Of a stretch of 64,000 bases of DNA, positions 9,020 through 17,380 are shown one piece after another. A program made the translations under genes and the position numbers. Source of the stretch: Yeosuana marina (GTDB lineage Bacteria > Bacteroidota > Bacteroidia > Flavobacteriales > Flavobacteriaceae); NCBI RefSeq assembly GCF_011762485.1, contig NZ_JAAKGI010000014.1, positions 44,362-108,361 on the forward strand. The letters are read 5' to 3'. Every line of letters starts with the position of its first letter. Within the stretch, counting starts at the first letter, position 1. The notes under the pieces are model-generated. The model made no database searches. It was not told where the DNA came from and saw only the letters and a program-made list of their open reading frames with translations.

Positions 9020-11574
9020 TATAGAGGAAAATTTTGATTAACTAATTGCGTTTGCTGATGCGAATGATTAAAATACGTGTCTGAAATTGATAGGGATAAA
9101 TCATGAAGTAAATCACTTAATTCTGAAAGGCAATTATCAAGATTTTGTCTTAAACTTCCATCGTTATTTAACTGCAGTAAGCTTTTAATGTTTAATTGCT
9201 GAATTTTTAAATTAGCTTCTGCAATTAAAGTTTCACATTCTGTAATATTTCCTGTTGCTTTTGAATGAGGTAAACGTTCTACATCCTTTTGAATGCGTCT
9301 CAATTGATAGGTTAGCGATTTTGGATAATCACTTTGTAATAAAATAAGTTGAATCACATTTTCAACATTCAAATATGAACGATAACTGTACCTGTAAATA
9401 TTTAAACTTTCATGGCTTGTGAGTAAGGATTCTAAAATATCGTATTGTAATTGCTCGTTATGATTAAAAACGAGTAGCGATCGGCATTTAGAAACATTCA
9501 TCATAGCTTGCTCAGTTTGCAAACCAATAAAATAAAGTAGTAATCCTTGCTGAACTAAGATACTTTCTTCAATTAAGCTCATAAAGGCAATTATCCTGGT
9601 AATAATTCTATCCAGTATTTTTGTTAAGGCTGAAATGGAATAATTATCGTCATCTTCAAATTTTAACCATAATTTTTGAATGCCATCAAACACACGCCAC
9701 ATATCTTTAGACCATAAGTTTCGCAGCGAATAGTAAGAGTTATTAAAACTTGACATGGTTTGTGCAAAACTGCCCATTCGGTCTTGGTCTAACATAAGCG
9801 ATAAAATTTCCTTTAAAGGATTTTTTAAAAGCGCATCACTTCCTTTTCCAACAAAGCCAGGAAATGTATAGGTAATATGTGTTAGTGATTGCAATAAAAA
9901 TTTTAAATTTTCTGAACCCGTAATTCCCTCATTATATTGTTCGCTACTCATGCGATTTAGAACTGTTCTTAAAAACCGAGCCGTGACAAGAGCTCTTCCT
10001 AAATAACGACCAGACCAAAATAAATTTTGAGCAGTATTACTTGGTAAATCGTTAATATCTGAAATACGTATTTTAAACGAATTATCCCAAGCATAATTTT
10101 GTATGTTGGTTTGTTTCTCATCCGTCGAAACCCAAAAATCTTTGCTTACACCACCACGCTGATTTGATACAAATAAATTTTCACGTTCTGCAGCAACTCT
10201 TACCAAACCACCTGGCATAATGCTATAACTGTCATGTTTTGCAATAGCAAAGGTACGGCACATTACTTTTCTGGGTTCTAAAGTACCGTCTACAAAATCG
10301 GGCGCTGTGGAGAACGAGATCTTCTCTTGTGCTACGAATCCGTATGGACTAGAAATAATTTCCTTTTTAAGTGATTCTAAAGCCTTATTATCTAAAAATT
10401 CACAGAAAAATATGCTCTCTCTGTTCGATCGGTCTATGCGTTTTACAACTAAATTCGACAGGTTATCGAGAACATAATTACGTTCTTTTTCTTGTCCACA
10501 CCACCAAGACGCTATTTGCGGTAAAATTAAATTTTCTTTTAAGAAGTATTTGCAAATATTATTCATAAACGGAATTAATCCTGAATTTTCCAGAATACCG
10601 CTACCTATTGGATTAATAATAGAGACGTTTTGCCTTCTAATAACATCTAGCAATCCTGCCACACCCAAATAAGAATCTTCTCTTAATTCTAAAGGATCCA
10701 TAAAAACATCATCAACACGTCTTAAAATAACATCGACTTGTTTGAGCTCTTTTAAAGATTTCATCCAAACCTTACCACTACGAACCACTAAATCATCACC
10801 GGTTACCAACGGATATCCTAGAAAAGACGATAAGTAGGAATGCTCGAAATACGTTTCGTTATGTGGTCCAGGCGTTAAAATAACAATATTAGGATTTTCC
10901 TTGTTTTGTGGCGCCGAATCAATAAGCATTTGGTTAAAATCGTAGAAAAATCCAGAAGGCTGCTTTACGTTAATATCTTTAAAAATACCTGGTAAAGCTT
11001 TACTCATTGAATATCGGTTTTCTAAAGCATAACCCATACCAGACGGCGCTTGTGTACGGTCGTTTACAACCCACATGCGGCCATCGGGTCCACGTGCTAA
11101 ATCTGAGGAATATATTAATAAGTTTTTAGCAGTTTTATATTGAATTTGATCGCATTGCCTTAAAAATCCGCGATGAGCAAAGATGACTTCCTGAGGAATA
11201 ATCCCTTTCTTTATAAGTTCTCTTTTGCCGTAAATATCTTTTAAAACTAAGTTGAGAATTTCAGCACGTTGTTTGATACCTTTTTCGACGGTTTCCCATT
11301 CTTTTTGATGAATAACAAACGGAACAATATTTAAATTCCACGGACGATGAAGTCCTTTAGGATCGTTATAAACATTATAAGTTACACCATTTTCGTCCAT
11401 CAGCCAATCAATCTCTTTTTGCTTTGAGATTAATGCGTCATGACCCATTTCGGTAAGATTATTAAGTAATGTTTCCCAATTTGGATTAATAGACATGTTA
11501 GATTTTAAAACTTCATCATAGTTTTTAAAATCTGAAAAATAATTTTGAAATAATATATTTGAATGGGTTGTCAT
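9019..11574 (-). CDS. Circularly permuted ATP-grasp ligase fused to alpha-E domain
   Basis: An 851-residue fusion. Residues about 1-490 form a circularly permuted ATP-grasp domain (older names DUF404/DUF407), with recognisable segments such as IFAHRGFLRQCD (131-142), LLIYSSDLARGPDGR (152-166), ILRRVDDVFMDPLELRED (283-300) and INPIGSGILEN (320-330). Residues about 515-830 are an all-helical alpha-E domain. Family knowledge: such ligases are predicted to join a carboxylate to an amine with ATP, making short or branched peptides; no product is known. In many species the two domains are separate genes. The alpha-E motif normally written RYxERA is RYLGRAL here (R523-A528). It lies 12 nt after the DUF2126 gene. 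Confidence 0.85.
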   Translation of the reverse strand: MTTHSNILFQNYFSDFKNYDEVLKSNMSINPNWETLLNNLTEMGHDALISKQKEIDWLMDENGVTYNVYNDPKGLHRPWNLNIVPFVIHQKEWETVEKGIKQRAEILNLVLKDIYGKRELIKKGIIPQEVIFAHRGFLRQCDQIQYKTAKNLLIYSSDLARGPDGRMWVVNDRTQAPSGMGYALENRYSMSKALPGIFKDINVKQPSGFFYDFNQMLIDSAPQNKENPNIVILTPGPHNETYFEHSYLSSFLGYPLVTGDDLVVRSGKVWMKSLKELKQVDVILRRVDDVFMDPLELREDSYLGVAGLLDVIRRQNVSIINPIGSGILENSGLIPFMNNICKYFLKENLILPQIASWWCGQEKERNYVLDNLSNLVVKRIDRSNRESIFFCEFLDNKALESLKKEIISSPYGFVAQEKISFSTAPDFVDGTLEPRKVMCRTFAIAKHDSYSIMPGGLVRVAAERENLFVSNQRGGVSKDFWVSTDEKQTNIQNYAWDNSFKIRISDINDLPSNTAQNLFWSGRYLGRALVTARFLRTVLNRMSSEQYNEGITGSENLKFLLQSLTHITYTFPGFVGKGSDALLKNPLKEILSLMLDQDRMGSFAQTMSSFNNSYYSLRNLWSKDMWRVFDGIQKLWLKFEDDDNYSISALTKILDRIITRIIAFMSLIEESILVQQGLLLYFIGLQTEQAMMNVSKCRSLLVFNHNEQLQYDILESLLTSHESLNIYRYSYRSYLNVENVIQLILLQSDYPKSLTYQLRRIQKDVERLPHSKATGNITECETLIAEANLKIQQLNIKSLLQLNNDGSLRQNLDNCLSELSDLLHDLSLSISDTYFNHSHQQTQLVNQNFPL

Positions 11575-11586
11575 ATAAGACTTTGC

Positions 11587-14500
11587 TTATTTTTTTCTTA
11601 AATCTAGGGTGTTTGGAAACTCAAAATTTACAGGTAATTCTTTATATCTGAATTTTTTTGATGCATCCTTTTCGGTAACATTTTTATTCGATCTGTTGGT
11701 ATCTTGATTAATTTCTTCAACCGTTTCTACATCACCTTGCGTATGCCCGAATTCCCAAAAACGATTGATGCGTCGTGATTCGGCTTCGTAGCTATTTACG
11801 GGATAGGTTTCATAACTTCGTCCACCCGGATGCGCCACAAAATAAGTACAACCGCCAATCGAACGTCTGTTCCAAGTATCAACAATATCAAAAACTAATG
11901 GTGTATCAACATCAATGGTTGGATGTAATGCCGAATACGGATTCCATGCCTTATAACGAATACCTGCCACAAATTCTTCTTTAACAGGTGTTTTGTTCAA
12001 ATTCACTTTTAAACCGTTGCAGGTGAGCACGTATCTGTCGCTATTAAAATTAGATACTTTCACTTGAACACGTTCTACTGAAGAATCGACATATCGAGCC
12101 GTTCCACCGCCAGTCATTTCTTCACCTAAAACATTCCAAGGTTCTATACCAGCACGCAATTCTAAATGAATATTATTAATTTCGACCATGCCGTGAAGCG
12201 GAAATCTGAATTCAAAAAACGGATTAAACCAATCTTCTTTAAACTTATAACCAGCTTTGTTTAATTGCGAAACAATATCTTTAATATCCTCTCTTACAAA
12301 GTGTTCAATTAAAAATTTATCGTGTAATTCTGTTCCCCAACGTACTAAATTATGTTCGTAAGGTTTTTTCCAGAACCAAGCCACCAGCGTTCTCACTAAT
12401 AGGTTTTGCATAAGACTCATTTGCGGGTGCGGAGGCATATCAAAGGCACGTAATTCTAATATTCCTAAACGTCCAGACGATGAGTCTGGCGAATACAATT
12501 TATCGATACAGAATTCGGCACGGTGCGTATTTCCTGTTAAATCAGTTAATAAATGTCTAAATAACCTATCTGTTAACCAAAATGGCACTTCGCCATCTTT
12601 CGGTATTTGGTTAAAAGCAATTTCGAGTTCGTATAGGTTTTCCATACGTGCTTCGTCAATTCTTGGTGCTTGACTCGTGGCACCAACAAAAGCTCCAGAA
12701 AACAAATATGAAAGCCCAGGATGATGTTGCCAAAACGTTAATAAACTGCGTAATAAGCTCGGCTTACGCAATAACGGACTGTCAGCCGGAGAAACACCAC
12801 CTAAGGTTACATGATTACCGCCTCCAGTACCTGTATGCTTGCCGTCAAGCATGAATTTTTCGGTACCTAAACGTGATTTTTTGGCTTCCTCGTAAAGTGC
12901 GAAGGTATTATTTACAAGCTCGTCCCAGTTTTTAGCTGGATGCACATTAACCTCAATAACTCCAGGGTCTGGAGTGATTTTTAAAGATTCTAATCGGCTA
13001 TCTTTGGGTGCATCGTAACCTTCTAGTGTTACAGGAATATTTAGTTCTTTGGCAGTCGCCTCAATCGAGGCGAGTAAATCTAAAAATATTTCAATAGAAT
13101 CCAGAGGTGGTAAGAAGAGGTAAAGGTTACCTTCTCTAATTTCAGCACAAAGTCCCGTTCTAATAAAATAATTATTATAAGATTCTTCTATGCCATTTTC
13201 TTGCACCTCTTTATATCGTTTAGAAACGATGTTTTTATAGCTTGGAAGTGATTTCTTTTTAGAAAAATTATCGGGTTCGTATTGAGGAAATTCACCTTGT
13301 TTTGGTTTTCTAATCAGCGAATCTAAAGGTAATCGCAATCCGATAGGCGAGTTTCCAGGAATTAAAAAGAGATGATTTCGTCTAAAAGCCCATTCGCTTG
13401 TGTACCATTTTCCACTCGTGTTATTAAGCGGTAAAATATATCCAACGGGTTTTGAAGTTCCTTCATTTAAAATCTCTTTCAATTTGTTTTTTACCAGTAA
13501 ATTTCCATCCTCTTTTGTGGGATCGATATCAATTGGTAATTTTCCTTCTTGCCATAAGAAATAAAATGAATCTTCGAACGAAGGAATAATATGTTTATCT
13601 GAAATCGCTAAATGCTTAGTTAGCGTTTCTAAAAATAGTTTATCGGCATGCTCTGGGACAACAGGATTATCTGAAAACAATGATAACAATTTTCTGTTAT
13701 GCCAAATAAGTTTACCATCTTTTCTCCAACAAATTTCAATTTGCCAACGCGGAAGCGGTTCTCCTGGATACCATTTTCCTTGCGCTTGATGAAGAAAAGC
13801 ACCTTTACCAAATTTATCATATAATCTCGTGGTTAGGCTTTTTGCTAACTCTCTTTTATGAGGTCCGTCGGCATCGGTATTCCATTCAGCCGATTCCATA
13901 TCGTCTATCGAAACAAATGTTGGTTCTCCACCCATAGTGAGTCGTACATCACCTTTTTCTAATTGTTTTTCAACTTTATAGCCAAGTTTATGAATGGCTT
14001 TCCATTGCTCATCGGTGTAAGGTTTGGTAACTCTTGGCGATTCGAATATACGCTTTACAGAATTTTCGAAAAAGAATTCGGTTTCACAAACATCGGTGGA
14101 ACCAGAAACGGGTGCAGCACTTTCAAAAGACGGAGTACAAGCTAATGGAATATGTCCTTCACCAGCTAATAAGCCCGATGTTGCATCAAAACCAATCCAG
14201 CCTGCTCCAGGAATATAAACTTCGGCCCAGGCATGTAAATCGGTAAAATCTTCTTCAGGACCAGATGGACCGTCTAATGATTTTTCATCAGATTTTAACT
14301 GTACTAAATAGCCTGAAACAAAACGCACTCCAAACCCTAAATGCCTCAATACTTGAACAAACAACCAGGCGTAATCTCTACAAGATCCGTTTTTTTGACT
14401 TAAGGTTTCTTCACAGGTTTGTACGCCAGGATCCATACGAATGTTGTAATTAAGGTACTCGTATATTTTTCTGTTAATATCGATTAAGAAATAAATGGTT

Positions 14501-14919
14501 TTTCTTGGTGTATAATCGATGGTTTTAATAAAATTTTCAAGAAGTTCGCCTTTATCGGTAATTTCAAGATAGGGAAGGAGTTCTTTTTTAACGGTTTCTT
14601 TATATTCAAACGGAAATTCTTCGGCATATTCTTCAACAAAAAAATCGAAAGGATTGATAGTTTTTAAATCGGCTATAATTTCAACTTCTATAGATAACTC
14701 CTTTGTTTTTTCAGGAAAAACCAATCGTGCTAAGTAATTCCCAAATGGATCTTGTTGCCAATTAAAAAAATTGTTTTCTGGTTTAATTTTTAGCGAATAG
14801 GCCTCTATAGGTGTTCTGCTATGTGGTGCTGGTCTTAGCCTAAAAATATGAGGAGATAGCGATACAGGACGATCGTATTTATAAAGTGTTTTATGAGAAA
14901 TTACTATTTTTAAAGCCAT
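11587..14919 (-). CDS. Transglutaminase fused to DUF2126 putative amidoligase
   Basis: An 1110-residue protein. Residues 1-280 are a transglutaminase-like unit with the triad C180 (GSCRDYAW), H229 (DLHAWAEVY) and D245 (IGFDATSG). From about residue 300 to the end lies DUF2126, a putative COOH-NH2 amidoligase of the glutamine synthetase-like group, with conserved segments RLTMGGEPTFVSID near 329-342, a Gly-rich HTGTGGGNHVTLGG and DLTGNTHRAEFCIDKLYSP. The tail is Lys rich. There is no signal peptide. It is the first gene of the minus-strand operon and is followed after 12 nt by the ATP-grasp/alpha-E gene. The fusion supports a shared pathway in which one module makes amide links and the other hydrolyses or transfers them. 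The substrate is unknown. Confidence 0.85.
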   Translation of the reverse strand: MALKIVISHKTLYKYDRPVSLSPHIFRLRPAPHSRTPIEAYSLKIKPENNFFNWQQDPFGNYLARLVFPEKTKELSIEVEIIADLKTINPFDFFVEEYAEEFPFEYKETVKKELLPYLEITDKGELLENFIKTIDYTPRKTIYFLIDINRKIYEYLNYNIRMDPGVQTCEETLSQKNGSCRDYAWLFVQVLRHLGFGVRFVSGYLVQLKSDEKSLDGPSGPEEDFTDLHAWAEVYIPGAGWIGFDATSGLLAGEGHIPLACTPSFESAAPVSGSTDVCETEFFFENSVKRIFESPRVTKPYTDEQWKAIHKLGYKVEKQLEKGDVRLTMGGEPTFVSIDDMESAEWNTDADGPHKRELAKSLTTRLYDKFGKGAFLHQAQGKWYPGEPLPRWQIEICWRKDGKLIWHNRKLLSLFSDNPVVPEHADKLFLETLTKHLAISDKHIIPSFEDSFYFLWQEGKLPIDIDPTKEDGNLLVKNKLKEILNEGTSKPVGYILPLNNTSGKWYTSEWAFRRNHLFLIPGNSPIGLRLPLDSLIRKPKQGEFPQYEPDNFSKKKSLPSYKNIVSKRYKEVQENGIEESYNNYFIRTGLCAEIREGNLYLFLPPLDSIEIFLDLLASIEATAKELNIPVTLEGYDAPKDSRLESLKITPDPGVIEVNVHPAKNWDELVNNTFALYEEAKKSRLGTEKFMLDGKHTGTGGGNHVTLGGVSPADSPLLRKPSLLRSLLTFWQHHPGLSYLFSGAFVGATSQAPRIDEARMENLYELEIAFNQIPKDGEVPFWLTDRLFRHLLTDLTGNTHRAEFCIDKLYSPDSSSGRLGILELRAFDMPPHPQMSLMQNLLVRTLVAWFWKKPYEHNLVRWGTELHDKFLIEHFVREDIKDIVSQLNKAGYKFKEDWFNPFFEFRFPLHGMVEINNIHLELRAGIEPWNVLGEEMTGGGTARYVDSSVERVQVKVSNFNSDRYVLTCNGLKVNLNKTPVKEEFVAGIRYKAWNPYSALHPTIDVDTPLVFDIVDTWNRRSIGGCTYFVAHPGGRSYETYPVNSYEAESRRINRFWEFGHTQGDVETVEEINQDTNRSNKNVTEKDASKKFRYKELPVNFEFPNTLDLRKK

Positions 14920-15268
14920 GTTTTAGTTGGTTTTTCGAAAGACGCAATTTAATTGTTTTTTAAATGAAACTTGATACGCATATTTAAAATAAAGAGCCTT
15001 TTATTAACATATTTATTAGCCTAATTTACAAATTACTAGGTAGTATTAAATGAATTTTTAATATAGTCCTTAAGTTTTATAAAATCATTAAAATTTAAAT
15101 TTTAAACTGCTGTAATCTCATATTTGCTAACGAAATAATCAAAAGTTGCTAATCGATTTGCAATACCGTTGTTAAAATACTTTTGAATACCTTAAAAAAG
15201 ACAAAACATGTATGTTTTTTGAGAACATACCTTTAATTTAGTGATTTTAACTTTAAGAAATAAAAATC
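14920..15268. other. Divergent intergenic region, amidoligase operon / SMP-30 gene
   Basis: These 349 bp are very AT rich and hold no credible ORF. A two-part promoter candidate for the right-hand gene is listed separately. No clear TAnnTTTG box was found for the left-hand operon. Confidence 0.5.
15158..15185 (+). promoter_or_regulatory. Candidate Bacteroidota sigma-A promoter for the SMP-30 gene
   Basis: TTG (15158-15160), a 17-nt spacer and TACTTTTG (15178-15185) fit the Bacteroidota pattern TTG-N17-23-TAnnTTTG. The predicted leader is about 75 nt. Confidence 0.42.
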
Positions 15269-16165
15269 ATGAAACGTCATAATAGCGCAATCATTATATT
15301 GTTTTTAACGCTCTCATTTTTTGAAGTAAACGCTCAAAATAAGTCTTCATTAATAAAAAAAAATGCTCAAGTAGAAACTATAGAAACGAGATTTCTATTT
15401 ACCGAAGGACCAGCCGTAGCGAAAGATGGGAGTGTTTATTTTACAGATCAGCCGAACGACAAAATTTATATTTGGAATGAAAAGAATGGTATTTCACTGT
15501 ATTTAGAAGGTACAGGAAGATCGAATGGCATGTATTTTAATGATAAAGATCAACTTGTTTCATGTGCCGATGAAAAAAATCAATTAGTCTATTTTGATGA
15601 ACATAAAAAAGTACATGTTATTTTTGAAAACTATAATGGTAAACATTTAAATGCGCCCAATGATTTATGGATTGCGCCAAACGGAGGTATTTATTTTACA
15701 GATCCGTATTATCACAGATCATGGTGGAGCGAAGACCATAAGCAAGTTCAAGATGTTCCAGGGGTTTATTATTTAAATCCGGAAGGGACTATTACCCGCG
15801 TAATTTCTGATTTTGTAAAACCCAACGGAATTATTGGAACACCCGATGGAAAGACAATTTATGTTGCAGATATTGGTGATGATAAAATTTGGAAATACAC
15901 GATTCAAAATGATGGTAGTTTAACCGATAAAACATTTTTTGCGCCTCATGGTAGCGATGGTATGACCATTGACAATAAAGGCAATGTGTATCTTACATCT
16001 GGTAAAATATGGGTTTATAGTCCGGAAGGCAAACTTATTAAAGATATTGAATTTCCAGAAAAACCTGCCAACGTTTGTTTTGGTGGTAAAAAAAGAAATA
16101 TACTTTTTGTAACGGCTCGAAAAGGTATTTATACCTTGAAAATGAAAGTAAAAGGAGTAGACTAG
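15269..16165 (+). CDS. Secreted SMP-30/gluconolactonase-family hydrolase
   Basis: A 298-residue protein with an N-terminal signal peptide (hydrophobic IIILFLTLSFF, likely cut after VNAQ, residue 23). The rest is a six-bladed beta-propeller of the SMP-30/gluconolactonase/LRE type. Repeating GSVYFTD, GIYFTDPYY and GKTIYVADIGDDKIW blades are seen, with the metal-ligand region TEGPA near residue 46 and NDLW near 129-132. Family enzymes open lactones using a divalent cation; the substrate here is not known, and sugar lactone is the usual guess. The protein is probably periplasmic. The gene is monocistronic and converges on guaC with a 9-bp gap. Confidence 0.8.
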   Translation: MKRHNSAIIILFLTLSFFEVNAQNKSSLIKKNAQVETIETRFLFTEGPAVAKDGSVYFTDQPNDKIYIWNEKNGISLYLEGTGRSNGMYFNDKDQLVSCADEKNQLVYFDEHKKVHVIFENYNGKHLNAPNDLWIAPNGGIYFTDPYYHRSWWSEDHKQVQDVPGVYYLNPEGTITRVISDFVKPNGIIGTPDGKTIYVADIGDDKIWKYTIQNDGSLTDKTFFAPHGSDGMTIDNKGNVYLTSGKIWVYSPEGKLIKDIEFPEKPANVCFGGKKRNILFVTARKGIYTLKMKVKGVD

Positions 16166-16174
16166 ATCTTAAAA

Positions 16175-17215
16175 TTAGTCTTCATAAACTCTGTTTTCCT
16201 GTTCTGCTACTCTAATAAACGTGGTACGTTTGGTAAGTTCTTTTAAACGTTGCGCCCCAACGTAGGTGCACGTGCTTCTCAAACCACCTAAAATGTCTTG
16301 TAAGGTTGACTCTACATTGCCTCGATAAGGAACTTCAACAGTTTTACCTTCACTAGCTCTATATTCAGCAACACCACCAACATGTTTTTCCATAGCTGTA
16401 GAGGAACTCATCCCATAGAATTTTCTGAAAGGTTTACCGTTGCGTTCTATTATCTCACCACCACTTTCGTCATGGCCTGCAAGCATGCCACCAAGCATCA
16501 CAAAATCGGCACCAGCACCAAAAGCTTTAGCAATATCGCCTGGAGTGGTGCAACCACCATCACTAATAATTTGTCCACCTAAACCGTGTGCTGCATCGGC
16601 GCATTCAATAATAGCAGATAATTGCGGATAGCCAACACCCGTTTTTACTCTTGTGGTACAAACAGAACCAGGACCAATACCAACTTTCACTATATCGGCT
16701 CCAGATAGTAATAGTTCTTCAACCATTTCTCCTGTAACAACATTTCCAGCTATAATTACCTTGTCAGGATAGTGTTCTCTTGTTTGTTTTACAAAATCTG
16801 CGAAATGTTCAGAATAGCCATTAGCCACATCAATACAAATAAATTTTAAGTTTGGATTGATTTCAAAAATAGAAGCTAACTTTTCTAAATCTTTTTTCCC
16901 CGTCCCTGTACTAATAGCAATATGATTTTCAATATTTTTTGGTGCATTGGTAGCAAATGTTCTCCAATCTGAAAGTGAATAATGTTTATGAATTGCTGTA
17001 AACAAGGATTTATTTGCTAGCGCCAAAGCCATATCAAAAGTACCCACAGTATCCATATTAGCTGCTATAATAGGAATTCCTTGCCAAGTTAAAGGGCTAT
17101 GTAAAAATTTAAATTCTCGTACTAAATTTACTTGAGCTCTGCTTTTTAATGTTGAACGTTTTGGACGAATCATCACATCCTTGAAGCCAAGTTTTATATC
17201 ATATTCTATTCTCAT
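16175..17215 (-). CDS. guaC: GMP reductase
   Basis: Converts GMP to IMP with NADPH, linking guanine to adenine nucleotide pools. The 346-residue length matches GuaC, and no CBS pair is present, which argues against IMP dehydrogenase. The catalytic loop [11 protein letters not shown] carries C186 at the same number as in E. coli GuaC. The phosphate-binding [20 protein letters not shown] and [11 protein letters not shown] segments follow. A TAnnTTTG-type box lies 28-35 bp upstream of the ATG on this strand. The gene is monocistronic. Confidence 0.93.
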   Translation of the reverse strand: MRIEYDIKLGFKDVMIRPKRSTLKSRAQVNLVREFKFLHSPLTWQGIPIIAANMDTVGTFDMALALANKSLFTAIHKHYSLSDWRTFATNAPKNIENHIAISTGTGKKDLEKLASIFEINPNLKFICIDVANGYSEHFADFVKQTREHYPDKVIIAGNVVTGEMVEELLLSGADIVKVGIGPGSVCTTRVKTGVGYPQLSAIIECADAAHGLGGQIISDGGCTTPGDIAKAFGAGADFVMLGGMLAGHDESGGEIIERNGKPFRKFYGMSSSTAMEKHVGGVAEYRASEGKTVEVPYRGNVESTLQDILGGLRSTCTYVGAQRLKELTKRTTFIRVAEQENRVYED

Positions 17216-17242
17216 TTTGTTATAAAATTAGTGGAGTACTTT

Positions 17243-17250
17243 CAAAAGTA
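17243..17250 (-). promoter_or_regulatory. Possible -7 box of guaC
   Basis: On the minus strand this reads TACTTTTG, matching TAnnTTTG, 28 bp before the guaC ATG. No convincing -33 TTG was found. Confidence 0.33.
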
Positions 17251-17380
17251 TTATTTTTAAAATTGAAAAATTGTAAAAAACGAATAAATTACATGAACCT
17301 CATGTTATTATTTAATATTACCTTTATATTGGCAGAAATTTTTACAAAAAATATAATAAAAACTTACAGAAAAAACCATT

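Noticed and set aside
14024..14246. Overlapping plus-strand frames of 60-70 codons opposite the DUF2126 gene
   Set aside because: They are antisense to a well-conserved transglutaminase domain, lack any start context and give low-complexity proteins.
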